Part shown: one piece after another, positions 54,336 to 63,307 of the stretch
Position numbering within the stretch: position 1 is the stretch's first letter
How the letters are laid out: each line of letters begins with the position of its first letter
NCBI RefSeq assembly: GCF_002086455.1
Contig: NZ_MVHC01000006.1
Coordinates: 1 to 64,000, forward strand
DNA: 64,000 nucleotides
Reading direction: 5' to 3'
Source: Mycolicibacter algericus DSM 45454
GTDB lineage: Bacteria; Actinomycetota; Actinomycetes; Mycobacteriales; Mycobacteriaceae
Notes under the pieces: generated by a model
Databases searched by the model: none
Seen by the model: the letters and a program-made list of their open reading frames with translations, nothing else
What the model was told of the DNA's origin: nothing
Translations under genes and position numbers: made by a program

Positions 54336-54368
54336 GGCTTCCAGTGTTGACGATCGGTGCGGCCAAGG

Positions 54369-55253
54369 TCATTTCGCGGCGGGCCGCGGGCGGACCACGA
54401 TCACCGGAATCCCCGCCGCCTGGGCGACCGCGGAACTGACCGAACCCAACAGTTGACTCGCGAATCCGCCACGGCCGCGACTGCCGACCACCACCAGTTG
54501 GGCCTGCTCGGCCGCGTGGATCAACCAGCGGGCGGGCTGGTCACTGACCACCTTCCGGTGCACGATCACATCGGGATACTGCTCTTGGTAGCCGGCAAGC
54601 CGTTCCGCGAGAATCTCGTGTGCCTGCTCTTCGTAGTCGCTGCGGTCGATGTTCAGCAGAGGCATGACCCCGACGTCGCTCCAGGCGTGCAACCCCACCA
54701 GTGGCACTCCCCGGCGGGACGCCTCGTCGAACGCCAGCGCCGCCGCGGTCTCCGAGGCCGGCGATCCGTCGATCCCCACCACCACGGGTGCGTCCTCGGC
54801 GACGGCGCGATCCGTCCGGATGACCGCCACCGGGCCGTGGCCGTGGTGGATCAGGCTGGTACTCACCGAGCCCAGCAGCAAGCGGCCGATCGCGCCCAGC
54901 CCCGTGCTGCCGACGACGGTCATCCAACTGCCCTTGGTGGCACCGATCAACGTGGCGATGACCTGGGAGTAGGCAATCTCGGTGTGCACCCTGGGTGCCG
55001 CGGGCCCACGGGATTCGACAACACTGCGGGCCCGTTCAAGGACCCCTCGCGCCGCGTCGGCCTGCCAGCTGGGCATGCCGTCAGACCGTGGGTCCGGCGG
55101 CCATCCGGTCTCCAGCGGGGTCACCACGTGCAACAGGGTGAGCGGCAGGTTGCGCATAGCCGCCTCGTGCGTCGCCCAGGCGACCGCCGCATCGGATTCG
55201 GCAGATCCGTCGACACCCACCACTATCCCGCGGGTCGTCTCCGCTTGTGACAT
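54369..55253 (-). CDS. Tandem universal stress protein (Rv2005c-like)
   Basis: Protein of 294 residues with two UspA domains. The first opens [19 protein letters not shown] and closes [25 protein letters not shown]. The second opens [16 protein letters not shown] and closes [23 protein letters not shown]. Both keep the ATP pattern G-2X-G-9X-GS. Together with the downstream kinase fusion it reproduces the Rv2005c-Rv2004c pair. The second domain shares [12 protein letters not shown] with other DosR-linked stress proteins. The promoter should lie in the divergent region at 55254-55455. Confidence 0.92.
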   Translation of the reverse strand: MSQAETTRGIVVGVDGSAESDAAVAWATHEAAMRNLPLTLLHVVTPLETGWPPDPRSDGMPSWQADAARGVLERARSVVESRGPAAPRVHTEIAYSQVIATLIGATKGSWMTVVGSTGLGAIGRLLLGSVSTSLIHHGHGPVAVIRTDRAVAEDAPVVVGIDGSPASETAAALAFDEASRRGVPLVGLHAWSDVGVMPLLNIDRSDYEEQAHEILAERLAGYQEQYPDVIVHRKVVSDQPARWLIHAAEQAQLVVVGSRGRGGFASQLLGSVSSAVAQAAGIPVIVVRPRPAAK

Positions 55254-55455
55254 CGTGCGGCCCTCCAGCCATCGTCGCCCGCCCCGACCTTGAAGCTACG
55301 GCAGGCCGGGCTGGTTTGCAGGAGTCGTTGGGCCCCACCTCGGCGCCGTTCGCCTGCTATGCAGGTAGGACGACGACCCGCAGAGTGCCAACGGCCCTTT
55401 CGCCGGCACTCGGTTCACGGGATCATGGGTGATAGGTGGAGATCGGAGGACTGAG
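55254..55455. other. Divergent region between stress protein and nitroreductase genes
   Basis: A 202-bp region that must hold promoters for both directions. A strong ribosome binding site GGAGGA (55445-55450) precedes the nitroreductase start. I searched both strands by eye for a DosR box and found only weak partial matches, for example GGCCCTTTCGCCGG at about 55393-55406 with 8 of 14 positions. No strong hairpin is seen. Confidence 0.4.
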
Positions 55456-56439
55456 GTGTCTACCGCGTTGGTCGCGACCGAAACGATCCGGGATGCGGTG
55501 CAGACCGCATGCCGTGCCCCGTCGCAGCACAACATCCAGCCGTGGCGCTGGGTGCTCGACGGCGACGAGCTCCGATTGTTCGTCGACCCCGGCCGGATAC
55601 TTCCGTCGGATCGGGGCGGCCGCCAGGCGGTCATCGGGTGCGGTGCGGCGCTGGATCATCTTCGGGCCGCCGTGGCCGCGGTCGGCCTGCGCACCGATGT
55701 GCAGCGGTTTCCCAACCCCAACAACCCCGATCATCTCGCGTCGATCCGCTTCGCCCGGATGGGCTTTGTCACCGCCGGGCACCACCGCCGCGTAGACGCG
55801 ATGCGGGTACGGCGCAGCGATAGGTTGGCGCTGGCCGCACCGTCGAACTGGGACTTGTTCGAACCCGTACTGCGCAACCACATCGGCCACATGCGGGTGC
55901 ATCTCGATGTGCTGCCCGAGGACACGCGCCCTCGGCTTACGCAGGCGTCACAGTTGGCGGAATCGTTGCGGCTCTACGACTCCAACTACCATGCCGAACT
56001 GAATCGCTGGACGGTGCCGTTCGAGGAATCCGCGGGTATCCCCTACCGCTCGTTGGCGTCGCTCACCGAAGGTGACCGGGTGGGCATCGGGCGAGCGTTT
56101 CCCGCCGGCCATCGGCAGGAACGGCGGGTTCACCTCACCGAGGACCAGGCCACGGTCGTGGTGCTGTCCACCGACAGCGATACCCGCGCCGACGCCCTGG
56201 CGACCGGCGAGGCGCTCTCGGCCGTCCTGCTGGAGTGCACGATGGCCGGACTGGCCACCTGCCCGCTGACACATCTGACCGAGGTACAGGCGTCCCGGGA
56301 GATCGTCGAGACGCTGGTGGGCGGTGATGCCCTCCCACAGGTGCTGATCCGGATCGGGCACGCACCCGCCACCGAAGAATCACCGCCGCGCACCCGGCGG
56401 CGCCCGCTTGACGACGTCCTGAAAGTCCAAGGGAGATAG
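55456..56439 (+). CDS. Acg-like nitroreductase family protein
   Basis: Protein of 327 residues of the actinobacterial Acg family (Rv2032, Rv3127 and Rv3131 in M. tuberculosis). The N-terminal part has TACRAPSQHNIQPWRWVLDG, then DRGGRQAVIGCGAALDHL. The C-terminal part has STDSDTRADALATGEALSAVLL and GLATCPLTHLTEV. The protein looks like two fused nitroreductase-like halves. The family is flavin-related, but Acg itself has a lid over the flavin site and may sequester flavin rather than reduce nitro groups. The GTG at 55456 has GGAGGA 5 nt upstream. Homologues are DosR-controlled. Confidence 0.85.
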   Translation: MSTALVATETIRDAVQTACRAPSQHNIQPWRWVLDGDELRLFVDPGRILPSDRGGRQAVIGCGAALDHLRAAVAAVGLRTDVQRFPNPNNPDHLASIRFARMGFVTAGHHRRVDAMRVRRSDRLALAAPSNWDLFEPVLRNHIGHMRVHLDVLPEDTRPRLTQASQLAESLRLYDSNYHAELNRWTVPFEESAGIPYRSLASLTEGDRVGIGRAFPAGHRQERRVHLTEDQATVVVLSTDSDTRADALATGEALSAVLLECTMAGLATCPLTHLTEVQASREIVETLVGGDALPQVLIRIGHAPATEESPPRTRRRPLDDVLKVQGR

Positions 56440-56498
56440 GGTCGGTCACCGCGCGGGACGGCGACGTGTCCTGGCGACCTGGCCTCGCCGTCGGCGGG

Positions 56499-58511
56499 TC
56501 AGCCGATGTGCAGCGGGTCGATCTGCACCCGCACCGGGCGGTGGGACCCGCGCGCGCTGAGCACACCGATGCTGTCACGCAGCGCCGCGGCCAGCGCAAG
56601 ACCGTGATCGCGGCCCACCCGGACCAGCATCCGGATCACGGCCGACTCGTCGCCGATACCGGCCGGGCGCCGCACCCCGGGCGGCAGCGGTACCGGGCCC
56701 AGGGGCTCGGCGCCGTCGGGTAACCGCGCCTGCTCCAGCAGCGCCGCCACCGACTCCACATCACCGTCGACGGTGGCGATATGCACCGCCGGCGGCAGTC
56801 CGACCTCGGCGCGGGTGCCCAGTTCGGCATCGGCATGGCCGACCGGGTCCCACCGGATGAGAGCCTGCACGGTCGGGATCGACGACTCGGCCACCACCGT
56901 CACCACCCCGCCGGCATCACGGTCGCGCACCAGCGCCGCCGCGGCCATCCAGCGGCGCAGCGTGTCTTCGGCGGCGCGCAGATCCTGGCGGCCCAGCAGC
57001 GCCCAGCTGTCCAGCAGCAGTCCCGCCCCGTAGCCGTTCGGGGTTCGCGGTTCGGCGCCGGGGGTGGCGATCACCAACGCGGGCCCGTCATCGGTGCGAT
57101 CGACGATGGTGTCCCCGGCGGAGGTGATGACCGGGGTGCCCGGGAAGGCGCGGCCGAGTTCTTCGGCAGTGCGCCGCGCGCCGATGACCACCGCGCGCAC
57201 CGAATCCGAGCCGCAGCGCCCACACCGCAGCGCCGGATCGACCCGGCCGCACCACCGGCACACTGCCGCACCGCCGCGCTCCGGCAGCGACAACGGCCCG
57301 GTGCAGTGCCGGCACCGTGCGATGGTTCGACAGCGTCCACACGCCAGCGACGGCACATACCCGCGCCGGGGCACCTGCACCAGCACCGGTGCACCCGCGG
57401 CCAGTGCGGTGCGCGCGTTCTGCAGGGCGACCGCGGGCAGTCGGGCGGTGCGCGCCGCGGCGTCACGCTCGTCCGCATACCCGCTGTCGTCGAGGGCCAC
57501 CACTCGCGGTGCCGCAGCCCGCACCACCGCCCGCGACGCCACCACGTCGTGCGCCCATCCGGCACTCACCAGGGCGTGCGCCTCGGCGGTGCGCGCATAG
57601 CCGCCGATCAGTGCGGCACAGCCCGACAGATGCGCCCGCAGCATCGCCACCTCACGGGCGTGCGGGTAAGGCGCCCGCGGCTCGGCCAGGCTGTCATCGC
57701 CGTCATCCCAGACCATGACCAGCCCCAGCTCTGGCAGCGGGGCGAAGACCGCACTGCGGGTGCCGATCACCAGCCGGGCGCCGCCGCGCAGCACCGACAG
57801 CCAGCGCCGGTACCGGGTGGCCGGCCCCAGCCCCGCCGACAGGGCGGCGACCGCCGACTCGCCGATCCGGGCTGTCGCGGCATTCCACAATGCGTCGACG
57901 TCACGCTGATCGGGCACGATCGCCACGGCCGTGTGCCCGGCACGGATGGCGGCGACGGCAGCCTCGGCGAACCGATCGGTCCATGAGTCGCCCGGCAGCA
58001 CCTGCCAGACCGCACGTGCGGCCCGCCCCTCCTCCAGCGCCGCCAGATACGCGCCGCCGGCCGGATAGCGCTGCCAGCCCGCCGGATTCACCGGTTCGAG
58101 CACCGGCGCCTCCGGTAGCTCCACCGCTTCGCGTTCCACCCGGGCGTGGCGCGGCGGTATCGCCAGGCGCAGCACGTCGGCCCGGCTGCCGGCGTAACGG
58201 GCAGCCACCGCTTCCACCAGCCGGCGAACCTCGGCGGTGAGCACCGGTTCGGCCGAGATCACCCGCTCCAGCCGGCCCAGTCTGCCGGTGTGGTCGGTAT
58301 CGGCGCGGCGCTCCCAGATGAAGGCATCGACCAGCCGACCGTGGAAGCGCACCCGCACGCGGGTGCCGGGCAACGCGTGTTCAGCCTGCTCCGGTGTGAC
58401 GAGATAGTCGAACTCGCGGTCCAGATGCGGCACCGTCAGCATCGGCAGCACCCGGGCGATGGGGCCGCCGGGCTCGCCGGGTTCGCTCTCGAGGCGCTCG
58501 ACGCTCACCAC
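56499..58511 (-). CDS. priA: PriA-like primosomal protein, helicase motifs degenerate
   Basis: Protein of 670 residues (Rv1402). The N-terminal DNA-binding part has VPHLDREFDYLVTPEQ and RVRVRFHGRLVDAFIW. The zinc-binding cysteines are intact: CGRCRTIARCRHC, then CRWCGRVDPALRCGRCG. The Walker A segment reads LPGDSWTDRF instead of GSGKT, the DEEHD box reads WDDGDDS, and the SAT motif reads GGYART. ATP-driven unwinding is therefore unlikely. The actinobacterial form is known to be divergent, so this is a lineage feature, not decay. It may act as a DNA-binding loader at restart forks. Starts GTG at 58511 or 58508. Confidence 0.88.
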   Translation of the reverse strand: MVSVERLESEPGEPGGPIARVLPMLTVPHLDREFDYLVTPEQAEHALPGTRVRVRFHGRLVDAFIWERRADTDHTGRLGRLERVISAEPVLTAEVRRLVEAVAARYAGSRADVLRLAIPPRHARVEREAVELPEAPVLEPVNPAGWQRYPAGGAYLAALEEGRAARAVWQVLPGDSWTDRFAEAAVAAIRAGHTAVAIVPDQRDVDALWNAATARIGESAVAALSAGLGPATRYRRWLSVLRGGARLVIGTRSAVFAPLPELGLVMVWDDGDDSLAEPRAPYPHAREVAMLRAHLSGCAALIGGYARTAEAHALVSAGWAHDVVASRAVVRAAAPRVVALDDSGYADERDAAARTARLPAVALQNARTALAAGAPVLVQVPRRGYVPSLACGRCRTIARCRHCTGPLSLPERGGAAVCRWCGRVDPALRCGRCGSDSVRAVVIGARRTAEELGRAFPGTPVITSAGDTIVDRTDDGPALVIATPGAEPRTPNGYGAGLLLDSWALLGRQDLRAAEDTLRRWMAAAALVRDRDAGGVVTVVAESSIPTVQALIRWDPVGHADAELGTRAEVGLPPAVHIATVDGDVESVAALLEQARLPDGAEPLGPVPLPPGVRRPAGIGDESAVIRMLVRVGRDHGLALAAALRDSIGVLSARGSHRPVRVQIDPLHIG

Positions 58512-58619
58512 GCAGGTCTAGCAGACGCCGCCGACCCCGGCATCCGCCGGATCACAGGGCCGCCCGGCCTGTGGATCGGCGGGCGCGCCGGTGCTCGCGC
58601 CGAATTACCTTGCTGCGGT

Positions 58620-59978
58620 ATGCCCGAACAGCGCGGCGCCCACGCGGAGACGGCGCAGGCCCGCGAGGGCTCACTCGTCGTCCGGCAACAGACCGCAGCC
58701 CGCACCGACGACGTGCTGTCCACGGCACTGCGCGGCGCGGTCGATCACGCCCGGGAGGGTCGTCGGCGTCTCGATACCATCGGCGCCGAGATCCGCGATG
58801 CGCTGGGCGACCAGCGGGCGCCGGCATCGGACACCCCGGCCGGTGTCCGCCAGTTCCAGCTCTTCCTGGCCGCCAAGGCCCGAGACATCCGCCGGGTGGT
58901 CGCCGACGTCGCCGCCGACAACCGGGCGGGTACGGCGCTGCTGCAGTCGCTGGGGTCCGACTATGGGATCGCGGCCCGAGTGCGCGACCGGTTGAACCGG
59001 CAGGCTCTCGCCGATGACATCAGCCGGGTGGAGCACGCCACCGAGGCGATCAGCGCCGCGGACATGATCCGCTACGACAACGCGCTGCGGGTCCGTGACG
59101 GGCTGCGGTGCAACGCCGACGCGGGCACCGGGGCGGTGCTGTTGCTCAGTTATGACCCGGCGGCGTTCGCCGGCCGGGGCCGGGCCGCCATCGCGATCGG
59201 CGACCCCGACACCGCCGACAACACCACCGTGCTGGTGCCCGGGGCGCACAGCAGCGTCCGTGACGGCTACCTGTCGAATCCCGACGGGGTGAACGTCTAC
59301 CGCGAGGCCACCCGCGCCGATCCGGCCCGATCGAATTCGGTCATCCTGTGGATGGGTTATCGCGCCCCGGACAGCCTGTTGGATCCACTGGTGGCGCAAC
59401 CGGATTCGGCGCGGTCCGGCGGCAGCATGCTGGCCGCCGACGTCAACGCCCTGCGGGCGGCGCACCGCGGCACCGGCCATATCACCGTGGTCGGGCATTC
59501 GTACGGCTCGACCACGGTGGCCGACGCCGCGGCCGGCTTCGGGATGCGGGCCGATGATGTGGTGCTCGTCGGCTCGCCGGGAACCGACCTGGCACGCAGC
59601 GCCAAGGACTTTCATCTGCCGCGGGACGGACACGTGTATGTGGGCGCGGCATCGTCGGATCCGATCACCGGATTCGCCGGCGAACCACAACTGCCGGTGC
59701 CCGCAACCGCGGCAACGGTCGGGCTGGGCCCCGACCCGGCCGACGACGGCTACGGCTCGACCCGGTTCAAAGCCGAGCCCCCGTGGTTGTCCTCACCGAT
59801 GGCCGGTCACAGCTCCTATTTCAAACCGGGCAGCGAATCGCTGTTCAGCATCGGCGACATCGCGTCCGGCCACGGCGACGCGCTGGCGCACGACCACATG
59901 ACCGCACCGCACCGCCACCGGCTTCCTGCTTTCGACCCGGAACTGCTGCGTCCCGGAACAGGGCATCACCGGCACTGA
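58620..59978 (+). CDS. DUF1023-type alpha/beta hydrolase
   Basis: Protein of 452 residues. The N-terminal 150 residues are helical and charged (VDHAREGRRRLDTIGAEIRDAL), as in DUF1023 proteins. The C-terminal domain is an alpha/beta hydrolase with the nucleophile elbow VVGHSYGSTTVADAA, VVLVGSPGTDLARS, VYVGAASSDPITG and a late histidine in MAGHSSYFKPGS. The family is common in actinobacteria and its substrates are unknown. The ATG at 58620 is preceded by TACCTT 8 nt upstream, a possible leaderless -10. It is divergent from priA. Confidence 0.8.
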   Translation: MPEQRGAHAETAQAREGSLVVRQQTAARTDDVLSTALRGAVDHAREGRRRLDTIGAEIRDALGDQRAPASDTPAGVRQFQLFLAAKARDIRRVVADVAADNRAGTALLQSLGSDYGIAARVRDRLNRQALADDISRVEHATEAISAADMIRYDNALRVRDGLRCNADAGTGAVLLLSYDPAAFAGRGRAAIAIGDPDTADNTTVLVPGAHSSVRDGYLSNPDGVNVYREATRADPARSNSVILWMGYRAPDSLLDPLVAQPDSARSGGSMLAADVNALRAAHRGTGHITVVGHSYGSTTVADAAAGFGMRADDVVLVGSPGTDLARSAKDFHLPRDGHVYVGAASSDPITGFAGEPQLPVPATAATVGLGPDPADDGYGSTRFKAEPPWLSSPMAGHSSYFKPGSESLFSIGDIASGHGDALAHDHMTAPHRHRLPAFDPELLRPGTGHHRH

Positions 59979-60011
59979 CTGATCTGGCCCGCCGGCAGGC
60001 CTCAGTCTTGC

Positions 60012-60731
60012 TCAGTCCAAGGCCGGCTGCTCGCCGCCGGAGCGGCCGAAGAAGAAGCCGGCCGTGATGAGCAGCTGCGCCGCCGCATAGGCCCACCAGA
60101 TCGGCACCGCCAGCATCTCGTTGCCCAGCACGAACTTGCCGGCCCCGATCATGGCGTCCGACACCGCGAAGAACACCGCACCCAATGCCGTCCAACGGGT
60201 GGGCAGCTTCGCCAGCAGGGCCGCGCACACCATGGCGCCGAGCACCAGCACGTAGACGGTCACCGGGACGGTCATCCCCTCGCGAGACAGGCCGGGCCAG
60301 AACCACACCAACAGGGCCAGGCAACTGACGCCGACCAGCCCCGCCCCGATCAGCCCGCCGCGAGAGACCACCGCCAGCTGAAGCAGTGCCCCCAGAAAGC
60401 ACAAGTGCGCCAACAGGAACGCGGTCAGGCCGGCAACGAACGACGGCTCCCACCACGGGATCGCCAGCAGCCAGTCACCGGCGGCCGACAGGATCAGCGC
60501 AGGGATCAGCCAGCGCGCCTCGCGCAGGATCGGGTGCGCCGCCGCGGCCACCGCCAGCAATACCGCCATGGCCGCCTTGAACGCCGGCTGGCCGACCCAG
60601 TGCCCGGTCAGCGCATCGCCCGGCGGTGATCGCAGCGCCAGCACGGTCAGAAAGATCCCGTACCCGACAGCGACCCAACCGGCCGCGGCCCAGGCGGTGG
60701 GGACCAGTCGTGTTGCGTACGGTGTTCCCAT
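60012..60731 (-). CDS. YhhN/TMEM86-family lysoplasmalogenase-like membrane protein
   Basis: Membrane protein of 239 residues (Rv1401-like) with about eight hydrophobic segments. Conserved positions include [20 protein letters not shown], which has the aspartate of the family, and [15 protein letters not shown] with a second aspartate. In other organisms the family hydrolyses the vinyl ether bond of lysoplasmalogens. Mycobacterial substrates are unproven. The ATG at 60731 shares the four bases CATG with the start of the divergent lipase. Confidence 0.82.
   Translation of the reverse strand: MGTPYATRLVPTAWAAAGWVAVGYGIFLTVLALRSPPGDALTGHWVGQPAFKAAMAVLLAVAAAAHPILREARWLIPALILSAAGDWLLAIPWWEPSFVAGLTAFLLAHLCFLGALLQLAVVSRGGLIGAGLVGVSCLALLVWFWPGLSREGMTVPVTVYVLVLGAMVCAALLAKLPTRWTALGAVFFAVSDAMIGAGKFVLGNEMLAVPIWWAYAAAQLLITAGFFFGRSGGEQPALD
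60718..60723 (+). promoter_or_regulatory. Probable leaderless -10 element of the lipase gene
   Basis: TACGGT lies 6 nt before the ATG at 60730. It lies inside the first codons of the divergent membrane protein gene. No ribosome binding site precedes the ATG, so a leaderless transcript is the simplest reading. Confidence 0.45.
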
Positions 60732-61683
60732 GCCGCTCGTCGACGATGACTCCGCTATCGACCCCATAGTGCTGAAGGTACTGGACGCCGTCCCCTACCG
60801 GCTGACTCTGGCCGACGGCGTCGAAGCGGCGCGCCGCACGATGCGCGACCTGCCACGCCGGCCGGTGTACCCCGAGTTGCCCGCGCAGGACCGGGTCATC
60901 GAAGGCCCTGGCGGTGACCTGCCGGTGCGGATTTATCGCCCGCCGAGCCCTGGCGCCGCTCCGGTGGTGGTGTTCTTCCACGGCGGCGGCTTCGTCGCCG
61001 GTGACCTCGACACCCACGATGGCACCGCCCGCCAGCACGCGGTCCACGCCGACGCGGTGGTGGTGTCGGTCGATTACCGGTTGGCTCCCGAGCACCCGTT
61101 CCCGGCCGCCGTCGAGGATGCGATGGCGGCCACCGAATGGGTGGCGGCACATGCCGAGGAGCTGGGCGCAGATCCGGCCCGGCTGGCGGTGGCCGGCGAT
61201 TCGGCCGGCGGAAACCTGGCGGCGGTGGTGTCGCAGCTGGCCCGCGACAATCGGACGCCTTGCATCACTTTTCAGTTGCTGTGGTATCCGGCGACCACCT
61301 ATGACACCACGCTGCCATCTTTCACCGAGAACGCCTCGGCGCCGATCATCGACCGCGAGGCCCTGGCAGAGGTCACCTTCGCCTACGCCGCGGGGGTCGA
61401 CCTGAGTGATCCGCCGCCGATGCTGGCGCCGGCGCGGGCCGCGGATCTGGCGGGTCTGCCGCCGGCCTATATCGCGGTGGCCGGCCACGATCCGCTGCGT
61501 GACGACGGTATCCGCTACGGCGAACTGCTGTCGGCCGCCGGGGTGCCGGTGCAGGTGCACAACGCGACGACCCAGGTGCACGGCTACCTGGGCTACGCCG
61601 GGATCATCCCGTCGGCCACCGAGGCCACCGACCTGGGGCTGGCGGCCCTGAAAGCGGCCCTGCACGCCCCCGTTTCTGACTGA
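60730..61683 (+). CDS. HSL-family lipase/esterase (LipH/LipI-like)
   Basis: Alpha/beta hydrolase of 317 residues of the hormone-sensitive lipase family (Rv1399c/Rv1400c-like). The oxyanion motif is [10 protein letters not shown], the nucleophile is in VAGDSAGGN, the acid in [10 protein letters not shown], and the histidine in TQVHGYLGY. Known relatives prefer short acyl esters. [15 protein letters not shown] follows the M. tuberculosis proteins closely. No signal peptide is seen. A BVMO-like gene follows after 52 bp. Confidence 0.92.
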   Translation: MPLVDDDSAIDPIVLKVLDAVPYRLTLADGVEAARRTMRDLPRRPVYPELPAQDRVIEGPGGDLPVRIYRPPSPGAAPVVVFFHGGGFVAGDLDTHDGTARQHAVHADAVVVSVDYRLAPEHPFPAAVEDAMAATEWVAAHAEELGADPARLAVAGDSAGGNLAAVVSQLARDNRTPCITFQLLWYPATTYDTTLPSFTENASAPIIDREALAEVTFAYAAGVDLSDPPPMLAPARAADLAGLPPAYIAVAGHDPLRDDGIRYGELLSAAGVPVQVHNATTQVHGYLGYAGIIPSATEATDLGLAALKAALHAPVSD

Positions 61684-61735
61684 CGCGACCGCCCGGCGCG
61701 CTACGGTCGAGCAATATCAGCGACGAGGAGCCACC

Positions 61736-63232
61736 GTGACCGAGAAACCCGACCATGAAGTCCTGATCGTCGGCGCCGGCTTCTCCGGCATCGGCGCGGC
61801 GATCGGCCTCGACCGAGCCGGCATGCCCGACTATCGGATCATCGAGGCCGGCGACGGGGTCGGTGGCACCTGGCATTGGAACACCTATCCCGGTATCGCC
61901 GTGGATATTCCGTCGTTCTCGTATCAGTTCTCCTTCGAGCAGAGCACCGAGTGGTCGCGTACCTACGCACCCGGCCGAGAGCTGAAGAACTATGCCGAGC
62001 ACTGCGTCGACAAGTACGGGCTGCGTTCCCGGATCCAGTTCGGGACCAAGGTGCTGTCGGCGGAGTTCGATGACGAACGCGACGTGTGGCGGGTGCAGCT
62101 GGAACCGCCGCATGGCGCCAGCGGCTGGGTCACGGCGCGCTTTCTCATCAACGCCAGCGGCGTGCTGACCACACCGCAGCTGCCCGATATCGACGGCGTC
62201 GACACCTTCGCCGGCGTGGCCATCCACACCGCGCGCTGGGACCATTCCCAGGACCTGACCGGCAAGCGCGTCGCGGTGATCGGTACCGGGGCATCGGCGG
62301 TGCAGGTGATCCCGGAGATCGCGCCGACCGTGTCCTCACTCACCGTTTTTCAGCGCACCCCGATCTGGTGCTTCCCGAAGCTGGACCTGCCGCTACCGGC
62401 TCCGATCCGCTGGGCGATGCGGGTTCCCGGCGGCATGGCGGTGCAGCGGCTGGCCAGCCAGGCCTACGTCGAGGCGACCTTCCCGATCGCGGCGCAGTAC
62501 TTCACGGTGTTCCCGCTGGCCAAGCAGATGGAGTCCGCCGGGCGGGCGTACCTGCGCCGGCAGGTGCATGATCCGGTGGTGCGGGATCAACTCACGCCGC
62601 GCTACGCCGTCGGCTGCAAGCGCCCCGGCTTCCACAACACCTACCTGTCGACGTTCAACCGCGACAACGTTCATTTGGTGGTTGATCCCATCGACCGGAT
62701 CACCCCCACCGGGGTCGTCACCGCTTGCGGGTCGTCCCACGAGGTCGACGTGCTGATCCTGGCCACCGGGTTCAAGGTGATGGACAGTGACAACATCCCG
62801 ACATTCGCCGTCACCGGGGCCGGCGGCCAGTCGCTGAGCCGGTTCTGGGACGAGCACCGGCTGCAGGCTTACGAGGGGGTCAGCATCCCCGGATTCCCCA
62901 ATCTCTTCAGCGTTTTCGGTCCGTACGGCTACGTCGGGTCATCGTATTTCGCGCTCGTCGAAGCACAGACCCATCACATCGTGCGGTGCCTGACGAGCGC
63001 CCGTGGCCGTGGGGCGACCCGGATCGAGATATCCGAGGCGGCCAACGCCCGCTACTTCGACGAGATGATGAGCAAACGCCACCGGCAGGTGTTCTGGCAG
63101 GACAGCTGCAAGTCGGCCAACAGCTATTACTTCGACAAGAACGGGGATGTCCCGTTGCGACCCACCACGACGGTGGAGGCCTACTGGCGCAGCCGACGCT
63201 TCGACCTCGACGACTACCGGTTCACCGCCTGA
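61736..63232 (+). CDS. FAD-dependent Baeyer-Villiger-type monooxygenase
   Basis: Protein of 498 residues (Rv1393c-like). The FAD motif VGAGFSGIGAAIGL lies near residues 11-24, the NADPH motif is VIGTGASAVQVIPE, and the fingerprint FAGVAIHTARW fits FxGxxxHxxxW exactly. It probably inserts oxygen next to a ketone or oxidises a heteroatom with NADPH. The mycobacterial paralogues act on varied ketones and can activate ethionamide. The GTG has GACGAGGAG upstream. Placement after an esterase gene suggests a path in which the ester product is hydrolysed, which is inference. It ends just before a strong terminator. Confidence 0.9.
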   Translation: MTEKPDHEVLIVGAGFSGIGAAIGLDRAGMPDYRIIEAGDGVGGTWHWNTYPGIAVDIPSFSYQFSFEQSTEWSRTYAPGRELKNYAEHCVDKYGLRSRIQFGTKVLSAEFDDERDVWRVQLEPPHGASGWVTARFLINASGVLTTPQLPDIDGVDTFAGVAIHTARWDHSQDLTGKRVAVIGTGASAVQVIPEIAPTVSSLTVFQRTPIWCFPKLDLPLPAPIRWAMRVPGGMAVQRLASQAYVEATFPIAAQYFTVFPLAKQMESAGRAYLRRQVHDPVVRDQLTPRYAVGCKRPGFHNTYLSTFNRDNVHLVVDPIDRITPTGVVTACGSSHEVDVLILATGFKVMDSDNIPTFAVTGAGGQSLSRFWDEHRLQAYEGVSIPGFPNLFSVFGPYGYVGSSYFALVEAQTHHIVRCLTSARGRGATRIEISEAANARYFDEMMSKRHRQVFWQDSCKSANSYYFDKNGDVPLRPTTTVEAYWRSRRFDLDDYRFTA

Positions 63233-63244
63233 TTTCTACGGCGC

Positions 63245-63300
63245 GAGCAGACACGAAAGCCCCCAAATCCGGCCGGAAATGGGGGCTTTCGCGTCTGCTC
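63245..63300. terminator. Strong bidirectional terminator hairpin, includes dispersed repeat copy 2
   Basis: The arms 63245-63265 and 63280-63300 are complementary over 20 of 21 positions, with one A-C mismatch, around a 14-base loop. The upper part is CGAAAGCCCCCA paired with TGGGGGCTTTCG. It lies between the convergent monooxygenase and metK ends and can serve both strands. Its left arm with the preceding TTTCTAC resembles the repeat at 43257-43286. Confidence 0.85.
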
Positions 63301-63307
63301 GGCGGAA

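Noticed and set aside
55254..55455. DosR box upstream of the second stress protein and nitroreductase
   Set aside because: Best partial matches reach only about 8 of 14 core positions, which is near chance in this GC-rich DNA.
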